This document shows, piece by piece, positions 1-5,496 of a DNA stretch of 5,973 bases. Positions within the stretch are counted from its first letter, which is position 1. Each line of letters opens with the position of its first letter. The stretch is taken from contig CAKUSI010000246.1 of assembly GCA_934678955.1 (NCBI GenBank), positions 1 through 5,973 on the forward strand, in the 5' to 3' direction. The DNA comes from an uncultured Austwickia sp. (GTDB taxonomy: Bacteria > Actinomycetota > Actinomycetes > Actinomycetales > Dermatophilaceae). Below the pieces are notes generated by a model, which was not told the origin of the DNA, ran no database searches, and saw nothing but the letters and a program-made list of their open reading frames with translations. The translations under genes were made by a program, and so were the position numbers.

Positions 1-998
<998 letters not shown>

Positions 999-1005
999 GT
1001 GGGGG

Positions 1006-1014
1006 TCCTTCCTC
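1006..1014 (-). promoter_or_regulatory. Ribosome binding site of aceE
   Basis: On the minus strand the sequence GAGGAAGGA precedes the GTG at 998-996 with a 7-nt spacer. It is a strong Shine-Dalgarno match and fixes the GTG as the start, since no nearby in-frame ATG competes. Confidence 0.75.
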
Positions 1015-1174
1015 GAGTGGGGGTGTCGCGTCCGCCCATCCTCTCTCACAAACGAGACCCCGGTCACATGGGGGCGCGCTCGCCGTGTCGTGCCGCCCCG
1101 AGGTCGGCAGCTTGACGGAGCGTCGCCGGACCGGGGGCTTGGCGCGGCACGCGGCCCAGCGTCACCTGAGGTGC

Positions 1175-1203
1175 TTGCGTATTCGGGGCGGAACCGCTGA
1201 ACT
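1175..1203 (+). promoter_or_regulatory. Weak candidate promoter for the DUF3052 gene
   Basis: TTGCGT (1175-1180) and TGAACT (1198-1203) are separated by 17 nt, the preferred spacing for a group 1 sigma factor, although both hexamers deviate from consensus. Transcription would start near 1210 and leave a leader of about 65 nt before the GTG at 1276. An 11-nt palindrome (CACCT, G, AGGTG; 1163-1173) ends one base upstream of the -35 element and could be an operator. This is inferred from spacing only; a promoter elsewhere in the 277-bp divergent region is equally possible. Confidence 0.25.
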
Positions 1204-1262
1204 GTGCTTCCAGGTCAGCCGCGTGAGCGGGGTGAACCAGACCCCGGCAGGGGTGGAAGGCA

Positions 1263-1268
1263 GGGAGG
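1263..1268 (+). promoter_or_regulatory. Ribosome binding site that decides the DUF3052 start
   Basis: GGGAGG ends 7 nt before the GTG at 1276, an ideal spacing. The in-frame GTG at 1270 sits directly against this element, but it could use a second purine-rich stretch, GGAAGG (1255-1260), 9 nt upstream. The far-upstream in-frame GTG at 1204 has no comparable site. Confidence 0.55.
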
Positions 1269-1275
1269 TGTGTCG

Positions 1276-1695
1276 GTGGGCCAGACCGCGGTGAACCCGG
1301 CGGCGGTGGCCAAATTGGGCTTCGCGCCGGAGCAGGTGGTGCTGGAGTGGGGCTACGACGACGACGTCGATGACCAGCTGCGCGATCAGGTGGAGACGCT
1401 GTTGCAGGCCCCGTTGGAGGACGAGGACTACGACGACGTCGCGGACGCCGTCCTCCTGTGGTGGCGCGAGGGCGACGGAGATCTGACGGACACTCTGGTC
1501 GATCTTCTTTCGAGCCTTGAGGAGACCGGTTTCATCGTCCTGCTGACCCCGAAGGTCGGGCGGGACGGAGAGGTCGACGCAAGCGACGTGGCCGAGGCGG
1601 CCGACACGGCCGGTCTGCAGGCCTCCGCGAGTCTCAACCTGACGTCGGAGTGGTCTGCGACGCGGTTGGTCGCGCCAAAGTCCGCGCGGCGGTAA
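1276..1695 (+). CDS. DUF3052 family protein, conserved actinobacterial protein next to aceE
   Basis: This is a small acidic soluble protein of 139 aa (141 if it starts at GTG 1270) with no signal peptide or membrane segment. It matches the actinobacterial DUF3052 family (M. tuberculosis Rv2239c type). Visible hallmarks are an N-terminal LGF.PEQVVLEWGYDDDVD segment (residues 14-32), an acidic DEDYDDVADAV helix (49-59), the diagnostic LLWWREGDGDL motif (60-70), a hydrophobic FIVLLTPK strand (86-93) and the C-terminal LNLTSEWSATRLVAPK (120-135). No catalytic residues are assigned to this family and I do not propose an enzyme activity. The gene is divergent from aceE and 79 bp upstream of ahpE on the same strand, the same relative order as in mycobacteria. 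That suggests a conserved link to pyruvate dehydrogenase or redox control, but this is only neighbourhood inference. Confidence 0.85.
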   Translation: MGQTAVNPAAVAKLGFAPEQVVLEWGYDDDVDDQLRDQVETLLQAPLEDEDYDDVADAVLLWWREGDGDLTDTLVDLLSSLEETGFIVLLTPKVGRDGEVDASDVAEAADTAGLQASASLNLTSEWSATRLVAPKSARR

Positions 1696-1760
1696 ACAGT
1701 TCGCGCACGGGAGCGGTACGCCGTGGCCCGGTGCGTTCCCTGCGCGCCGTGGTGCCCTCT

Positions 1761-1774
1761 GGCAGAGTGGCGGT
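1761..1774 (+). promoter_or_regulatory. Candidate -10 element giving a leaderless ahpE transcript
   Basis: CTGGCAGAGTGG precedes the ahpE ATG, with CAGAGT (1763-1768) in the position of a -10 hexamer. Initiation about 7 nt downstream would fall on the A of the start codon, giving a leaderless mRNA. There is no convincing Shine-Dalgarno sequence before this ATG, which fits. No good -35 hexamer is visible at 17-18 nt. Nearly the same core (CTGGCAGAATGG) precedes the tRNA gene at 2315-2326. Confidence 0.35.
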
Positions 1775-2254
1775 ATGAGCGCAACGCCTCTGGCGGTCGG
1801 GTCGAAGGCCCCCGCCTTCACCCTTCCCGATCAGCACGGACGGCCACGGTCTCTCGACGAGCTGATCCGAGAGCGCGCCGTGCTCCTGGTCTTCTTCCCC
1901 TTCGCCTTCACGGGCATCTGCACGGGTGAGCTGCGCGAGATCCGCGACGAGCTGGGCCGTTTCGACAACGAGCGAGTGCACGTCGTGGGGATCTCCTGCG
2001 ATCCGCTGTATTCGCTGCGGGTGTGGGACGACATCGAGGGGTTCTTCTTCCCGTTGCTGTCCGACTTCTGGCCGCACGGTGAGGTCGCCCGTGCCTACGG
2101 CGTGTGGGAAGAGGACGGCGGGTTCGCCTCGCGCGGATCGTTCCTGGTGGATCGCGGCGGCGCCGTCAGTTGGATGACGTGGAGCGAGCCCGGTATGGCG
2201 CGCAGCTTCGCCGGGGTCGACGAGGCGGTGGCCGCCCTTCCCGTGCCGCGCTAG
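1775..2254 (+). CDS. ahpE: AhpE-type peroxiredoxin
   Basis: This is a thiol peroxidase of 159 aa that reduces hydroperoxides in the cytosol. It matches the mycobacterial AhpE subfamily over its full length. The peroxiredoxin signature is PFAFTGIC: P42, T46 and the peroxidatic Cys C49. The catalytic Arg is R120 in the ASRGSFLVD segment. These correspond, at an offset of four, to T42, C45 and R116 of M. tuberculosis AhpE. The subfamily hallmark PLLSDFWPHG is at residues 93-102, followed by AYGVWEE. A second cysteine, C75 in GISCDP, lies where the mycobacterial 1-Cys protein has none. Reductants for this subfamily are typically mycothiol/mycoredoxin, but none is encoded here. The ATG start lacks a Shine-Dalgarno sequence and is probably read from a leaderless transcript. 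It follows the DUF3052 gene, an order shared with mycobacteria. Confidence 0.95.
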   Translation: MSATPLAVGSKAPAFTLPDQHGRPRSLDELIRERAVLLVFFPFAFTGICTGELREIRDELGRFDNERVHVVGISCDPLYSLRVWDDIEGFFFPLLSDFWPHGEVARAYGVWEEDGGFASRGSFLVDRGGAVSWMTWSEPGMARSFAGVDEAVAALPVPR

Positions 2255-2283
2255 GTCGCCCGTCGGGCCTTCGGCGAGGACAT

Positions 2284-2299
2284 CCGCCGCGTGCGGCGG
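2284..2299 (+). terminator. GC-rich hairpin between ahpE and tRNA-Val
   Basis: CCGCCG (2284-2289) and CGGCGG (2294-2299) form a perfect 6-bp stem with a 4-nt CGTG loop, about 30 nt after the ahpE stop. It is followed by CGTTGGT rather than a T run. It could end the ahpE transcript in the U-tract-poor style common in high-GC actinobacteria, but GC richness alone yields such stems by chance. Confidence 0.35.
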
Positions 2300-2314
2300 C
2301 GTTGGTCGTCGAGG

Positions 2315-2326
2315 CTGGCAGAATGG
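2315..2326 (+). promoter_or_regulatory. Candidate -10 region of the tRNA-Val/nif3 transcription unit
   Basis: CTGGCAGAATGG contains CAGAAT (2319-2324), one base from the TAGAAT form common in actinobacterial -10 boxes. It is placed to start transcription about 30 nt upstream of the mature tRNA 5' end (2360). No clear -35 hexamer is present at 17-18 nt, so the call rests on the -10, on its position and on the match to the element before ahpE. Confidence 0.35.
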
Positions 2327-2359
2327 GCGGGCGGCGCCGCCCGAGTCGATGCGCCGCAG

Positions 2360-2432
2360 GGGCCTGTAGCTCAGCTGGGAGAGCACCGCGTTTACACCGC
2401 GGCGGTCGTCGGTTCGAACCCGGCCGGGCCCA
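2360..2432 (+). tRNA. tRNA-Val (anticodon UAC)
   Basis: The 73 nt fold into a full cloverleaf. The acceptor stem pairs 2360-2366 with 2425-2431 (7 bp including one G-U). The D arm is GCTC/GAGC with an 8-nt loop. The anticodon stem CCGCG (2386-2390)/CGCGG (2398-2402) closes loop TTTACAC, with anticodon TAC at 2393-2395 reading GUA valine codons. A 5-nt variable loop is followed by the T arm GTCGG (2408-2412)/CCGGC (2420-2424) with loop TTCGAAC. The discriminator base is A2432. The CCA tail is not encoded (the genome continues C-A-T), so CCA must be added after processing. The start codon of the Nif3-family gene begins at 2434, leaving one base between the two genes. No integrase or duplicated tRNA end suggests use as an attachment site here. 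Confidence 0.97.
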
Positions 2433-2433
2433 C

Positions 2434-3312
2434 ATGTCGAGCAGCAACGGCGTCCCTCTGCGGGAGGTGGTCGCGATCCTGGACCACCTGTACCCCCGGG
2501 AGTGCGCACAGTCCTGGGACCGGGTCGGCCTCGTCACGGGTGACCCTGGTCAGCCCGTGGCCCACGTGCACTTCGCGGTCGACCCCACCTTGTCGGTGAT
2601 CGAGGAGGCCCGGGCACTGGGGGCCGATCTCCTGGTCACCCACCATCCGCTGCTGCTGCGCGGGGTCCACGGCGTGTCCACGGAGACCGGCAAGGGGGCC
2701 GCGGTGACCGCGCTCATCCGCGCCGACGTCGCTCTCTTCGCGGCGCATACGAACGCCGACGTCGCCCACGGCGGCGTCAACGACGCGCTGGTCGAGGCCC
2801 TGGGGCTCACCGGGGTGGGCCCTCTGGCCATCGAGGAGGGGCGCCCGATGGGGCGCATCGGCGTGTTGCCGCATCCGATGACCCTGGAGGGTTTCGCGCA
2901 GCACGTGGCCAAGGTGCTGCCGAGCGCGCCCGTCGGGGTACGCGTGAGCGGTCCCGCGCGGGCGACCGTGCGGCGGATCGCCGTGCTGGGCGGCGCGGGC
3001 GATTCCCTGCTGGATGCGGCCCGGGGGCGGGGCGCCGACGTCTTCGTCACCTCGGACCTTCGGCATCATCCGGCGAGCGAGGCGCGAGAGGAGTGCAGGG
3101 GCGGGGCCCCCTACCTGATCGACGCCGGGCACTGGGCGACCGAGTGGCTGTGGCTGGCGGCCGCTGCGCGCCAGCTCGTCGAGGGGCTGGGGGCGGCCGG
3201 CGCGGGGCTCACGGTGACCGTCAGCGAGATCGTGACAGACCCGTGGGCCTTCGTCGTGGGCTCCACCGGCCCGGCGGATCTGCCGGATGCGGTGACGGAG
3301 GCCGGCTCGTGA
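2434..3312 (+). CDS. Nif3-like dinuclear metal-centre protein (YbgI/GTP cyclohydrolase I type 2 homologue family)
   Basis: This is a cytosolic protein of 292 aa of the Nif3/YbgI family, which forms oligomeric rings with a two-metal site and has no firmly agreed physiological substrate. The metal ligands are all present: H70-H71 in LLVTHHPLL, D109 in HTNADVAHGGVNDAL (H105 to D109), and H233 and E237 in DAGHWATEWL. They correspond to H63, H64, D101, H215 and E219 of E. coli YbgI. At 292 aa it is longer than YbgI but shorter than the roughly 380-aa mycobacterial form. The start is ATG 2434 because the family N-terminus (LREVVAILDHLYP, residues 9-21) follows immediately and the upstream in-frame sequence is tRNA. 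No Shine-Dalgarno exists, because the bases before the ATG are the tRNA acceptor and T arm. Its stop overlaps the next start in GTGA, indicating translational coupling. The family assignment is firm; the biochemical role is open. Confidence 0.93.
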   Translation: MSSSNGVPLREVVAILDHLYPRECAQSWDRVGLVTGDPGQPVAHVHFAVDPTLSVIEEARALGADLLVTHHPLLLRGVHGVSTETGKGAAVTALIRADVALFAAHTNADVAHGGVNDALVEALGLTGVGPLAIEEGRPMGRIGVLPHPMTLEGFAQHVAKVLPSAPVGVRVSGPARATVRRIAVLGGAGDSLLDAARGRGADVFVTSDLRHHPASEAREECRGGAPYLIDAGHWATEWLWLAAAARQLVEGLGAAGAGLTVTVSEIVTDPWAFVVGSTGPADLPDAVTEAGS

Positions 3313-4046
3313 AGGCCGAACCCGCCCGCCAACTGCGGCTCCTCGACCTCCAGCGCGTCGACACTCGGCTCGCCCAGATTGCGCACCGACGAGCGCACCT
3401 GCCCGAGCAGGAAGCACTCGATGTCGTGGCCTCCGAGAAGTCCACCGTCGATGCCGACCTCGTGCACGCCCGGACCGACGCCGGGGACCTCGCGCGGGCC
3501 TTGACCAAGGCCGAGGCCGACGTCCAGCTCGTCCGGGATCGGGCCGCGCGCAACCAGGCCCGGCTCGACGAGGGGACGGGCACCCCCAAGGAGCTGACCG
3601 GTCTGCAACACGAGCTGGAGTCGCTCGCGAGACGACAGGCCGAGCTGGAGGAGGACCAGCTCGAGGTGATGATGCGCGCCGAGGCATTGGAGGGCATGAT
3701 CGCGGCGCTGACCACCCGGTCGGCGGAGCTAGAGAGCGTCGTCGCCGAGGCGACTCGCGACCGGGACGTGGCGCGGCAGGCGCTCGACGACGAAGCGGCG
3801 CAGCTCACGACGGAGCGGGCCGCCTGCGAGGCCGATGTCGGCGCCGAACTGGTCGCGCTCTACGACAAGATCCGCGTCCACACCGGTGTCGGGGCCGCCG
3901 CTCTCGTGGACCGGCACTGCGACGGCTGCCGGCTGGAACTTCTCGGCGCCGACTACCAGCGCGTCGCGGAGGCGCCGCCCGACGAGGTGGTGCGCTGCGA
4001 GGAGTGCCGCCGCATCCTGGTCCGCCCAGGCCGGCCGGAGAACTGA
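3309..4046 (+). CDS. cdsZ: Coiled-coil C4 zinc-ribbon protein (DUF164/CdsZ family)
   Basis: This is a soluble protein of 245 aa in two parts: a long charged heptad-rich helical hairpin (about residues 10-190, rich in Glu, Arg, Ala and Leu) and a C-terminal zinc ribbon with C204-x2-C207 and C230-x2-C233. The motif GTPKELTGLQHELESL in the turn/second helix is a conserved family block. Relatives include mycobacterial Rv2229c/MSMEG_4306 and the Helicobacter HP0958 protein, which binds RpoN and a flagellin mRNA. A nucleic-acid or protein-scaffold role is therefore plausible but not shown here. The name CdsZ is used in some actinobacterial annotations. The start is a GTG overlapping the Nif3 stop by 4 nt, with GGAGG (3297-3301) 7 nt upstream. 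The fusion gene downstream begins 3 nt after its stop, so this is the middle gene of a tight three-gene operon. Confidence 0.92.
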   Translation: MKAEPARQLRLLDLQRVDTRLAQIAHRRAHLPEQEALDVVASEKSTVDADLVHARTDAGDLARALTKAEADVQLVRDRAARNQARLDEGTGTPKELTGLQHELESLARRQAELEEDQLEVMMRAEALEGMIAALTTRSAELESVVAEATRDRDVARQALDDEAAQLTTERAACEADVGAELVALYDKIRVHTGVGAAALVDRHCDGCRLELLGADYQRVAEAPPDEVVRCEECRRILVRPGRPEN

Positions 4047-4049
4047 CGG

Positions 4050-5333
4050 GTGGCGCGCACGACACCCGTGAGGCGACGCCGTCTCGTGGTCGAGGCCGAC
4101 GGCGGCTCGCGGGGCAACCCCGGCGTCGCGGGTTACGGGGCGCTGGTGCGTGACGCGGACACTGCGCGCGTGCTGCTGGAGCGGGCCGCCCCGCTCGGTC
4201 GGGCGAGCAACAACGTGGCGGAGTACTCCGGACTGATCGCCGGCCTCGAAGCGGCCGCCCGCGTGGATGATGCCGCGGACGTCGAAGTGCGGATGGACTC
4301 CAAGCTCGTCGTCGAGCAGATGAGCGGCCGCTGGAAGATCAAGCACGAGGACATGCGGCGATTGGCCGCCCAGGCGGCAGATCTCGCGACGGAGCGCCAG
4401 GCGGCGGGTGGGTCGGTGACCTACACGTGGGTCCCGCGGAACCGGAACGCCGCGGCCGACGCCCTCTCGAACGTCGGGATGGACGGCGAGACCGTGGACC
4501 GGCGCCTCGACGCCGACGAGTCTGACGCTGACGAGCCGGACGCTGACGAGCCTGACGCCGAAGAGCCGGACGCAGAGCCTGAGGAGCCGGGGGCGGGGGA
4601 AGCCCTGGTTGAGCCGGAGGCTGCGGCGGGGGAACCCCGGGGGAGTGAGCCGCTCGACGCCCCGCCGACGGGTGCGACGTCCACCGCGCCGGCCGATCTG
4701 TCCCGCCCGGTGCGGGTCGTGCTCGTACGCCACGGTGAGACCCCGAACACCCGTACCGGTGTGCTTGACGGCCGAGGAGGGCCCGACGCGCCGCTCACCC
4801 CGGAAGGGCGGGCGCAGTCGCTGGCCGCCGGGCGCGGCATCCGCGCCTTCCTCGGGGATTGCCCCGTGCGCGTGGTGACCTCCTCGCTGGCCCGGGCCCG
4901 CCAGAGCGGGGCCGTGCTGGGCTCGGTCCTGGGGGTCGAGCCGGAGGCGGATGCGGCCTTCGACGAGCAGCATTTCGGGGACTGGGAAGGGCAGGCGTCG
5001 GCGGCGCTGTGCGCGCGGGACGCGGAGTCATACTTGCGGTTGCGCGAAGGGGATGAGCACGCCCGGCCGGGCGGCGAATCTTTTCGCGACGTGCGCGAAC
5101 GGGTGCTGGCCGGCTACGGGCGTCTGGTGGCGCAGGCTCGCCACGACGGCCGCGTCGTGGTCATCGTGAGCCACCGCACCGCGCTGCTGGCGCTCCTCTC
5201 CGAGGTGCTGCGGATGGCTCCGGGCGGCCAGTGGTCCCTGGCGTTGGCGCCGGGCTCGCTGACCTCGGTCCGGGTGTGGGGCGACGGGGGAACCTCGGTC
5301 GAGTTCGTGAACGACACGGCCCACCTGCGCTGA
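4050..5333 (+). CDS. Bifunctional RNase HI / histidine phosphatase (CobC-like) protein
   Basis: This 427-aa protein has two domains, like mycobacterial Rv2228c, an RNase HI fused to an alpha-ribazole-phosphatase-like domain. The N-terminal RNase H domain (about 10-142) cleaves RNA in RNA-DNA hybrids. Its catalytic carboxylates are D17 (EADGGSRGNPG), E58 (NNVAEY), D83 (RMDSKLVVEQM) and D137 (VPRNRNAAADALSN). The C-terminal histidine-phosphatase domain (about 220-425) has R227-H228-G229 with the phospho-accepting His, the partner H375 in VIVSHRTALL, and the likely acid E306 in FDEQHFGDWEG. This domain could complete cobalamin nucleotide-loop assembly (CobC) or act on another phosphate ester; sequence alone does not decide. 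An acidic Pro-containing repeat linker (about 150-218) joins them. The GTG start has GGAG (4037-4040) 9 nt upstream and lies 3 nt after the zinc-ribbon gene. The stop codon lies inside a 24-bp tandem duplication. Confidence 0.93.
   Translation: MARTTPVRRRRLVVEADGGSRGNPGVAGYGALVRDADTARVLLERAAPLGRASNNVAEYSGLIAGLEAAARVDDAADVEVRMDSKLVVEQMSGRWKIKHEDMRRLAAQAADLATERQAAGGSVTYTWVPRNRNAAADALSNVGMDGETVDRRLDADESDADEPDADEPDAEEPDAEPEEPGAGEALVEPEAAAGEPRGSEPLDAPPTGATSTAPADLSRPVRVVLVRHGETPNTRTGVLDGRGGPDAPLTPEGRAQSLAAGRGIRAFLGDCPVRVVTSSLARARQSGAVLGSVLGVEPEADAAFDEQHFGDWEGQASAALCARDAESYLRLREGDEHARPGGESFRDVRERVLAGYGRLVAQARHDGRVVVIVSHRTALLALLSEVLRMAPGGQWSLALAPGSLTSVRVWGDGGTSVEFVNDTAHLR
4509..4589 (+). repeat. Degenerate 15-bp tandem repeat encoding the acidic interdomain linker
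   Basis: Four 15-bp units of the type GACGCTGACGAGCCG lie head to tail at 4509-4568. Shorter decayed units of 12 bp (4569-4580) and 9 bp (4581-4589) follow. They encode DADEP-like pentapeptides at residues 154-180 of the RNase HI/phosphatase protein, and most differences between units are at third codon positions. The repeat is in frame and lengthens a flexible, highly acidic hinge between two folded domains. The repeat unit is a multiple of three, so copy-number changes would not break the frame. Confidence 0.85.
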
Positions 5334-5374
5334 GCTTGCCCGCGACATCGGCGCTGAGCTTGCCCGCGACATCG
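5327..5374 (+). repeat. Perfect 24-bp tandem duplication across the stop codon
   Basis: The 24 bases at 5327-5350 are repeated without mismatch at 5351-5374. The first copy contains the last codon and TGA stop (5331-5333) of the RNase HI/phosphatase gene; the second copy is entirely untranslated in that frame. GCGCTGA (5327-5333) can pair with TCGGCGC (5348-5354), and the second copy can form a similar stem with one mismatch. The duplication therefore also doubles a small hairpin at the gene end. Confidence 0.9.
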
Positions 5375-5389
5375 GCACCGACCGACATG

Positions 5390-5455
5390 GACAGCGGGGG
5401 CGACGGGGACAGCGGGACCGACGGGGACATCGGAGCCAGCGGTAACAGCGAGACC
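5390..5455 (+). repeat. 18-bp imperfect tandem repeats with a G-quadruplex-like pattern
   Basis: Units at 5390-5407, 5408-5425 and 5426-5443 and a partial unit at 5444-5455 share the form GACAGCGGGACCGACGGG. The first two differ at two bases; the later ones are more diverged. Four G runs of 3-5 (5396-5400, 5405-5408, 5414-5416, 5423-5426) are separated by 4, 5 and 6 nt, satisfying the usual G3+N1-7 quadruplex pattern on the plus strand. The repeats lie between two convergent genes and belong to neither coding region. Confidence 0.8.
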
Positions 5456-5463
5456 GTGATCAC

Positions 5464-5496
5464 CCCACGGGTGGCGTGTCAGCGCCGACCCGTGGG
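5464..5496. terminator. Strong hairpin at the yaaA 3' end, candidate bidirectional terminator
   Basis: CCCACGGGT (5464-5472) pairs perfectly with ACCCGTGGG (5488-5496). GGCG (5473-5476) then pairs with CGCC (5483-5486), leaving a single bulged base (5487) and a 6-nt loop. This gives about 13 bp in total. The yaaA stop codon (5481-5479) is largely in the loop. Neither strand has a T run after the stem, so it would have to act as a U-tract-free terminator. It lies between convergent genes, where such an element could serve both strands. Confidence 0.55.

Noticed and set aside
1112..1117. TTGACG as a -35 element
   Set aside because: No -10-like hexamer lies 16-19 nt downstream; the sequence there is G-rich with no TANNNT-like match.
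1190..1216. GGAAC-N19-GTC resembling a SigR/SigH oxidative-stress promoter
   Set aside because: Both boxes are off consensus and the spacing is at the limit, so it is not distinguishable from chance despite the nearby peroxiredoxin gene.
1703..1745. Imperfect inverted repeat between the DUF3052 gene and ahpE (GCGCA-c-GGGA with TCCCTGCGC)
   Set aside because: It has a bulge, a 24-nt loop and no T run; such pairing is common by chance in GC-rich DNA and may not end the transcript.
2360..2432. tRNA-Val as an integration (attachment) site of a mobile element
   Set aside because: No integrase, duplicated tRNA 3' end or composition change is visible, and the downstream genes are conserved core genes.
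2104..2433. Upstream extension of the Nif3 reading frame through ahpE and the tRNA
   Set aside because: The extension overlaps the end of ahpE and reads straight through tRNA-Val, giving the well-known spurious tRNA translation (SSAGRAPRLHRGG type). Family homology starts only after ATG 2434.
2291..2599. Small plus-strand frame containing VAQLGEHRVYTAAVVGSNPAG
   Set aside because: This is another false translation of the tRNA gene, frequently misannotated as a protein.
2392..3687. 431-codon minus-strand open frame
   Set aside because: It is antisense to the Nif3 and zinc-ribbon genes, both of which have intact family motifs; its composition is Arg/Pro-rich, as expected for a GC shadow frame.
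3729..4973. 414-codon minus-strand open frame
   Set aside because: It is antisense to the zinc-ribbon and RNase HI/phosphatase genes, and its repetitive central part is just the complement of the acidic linker repeats.
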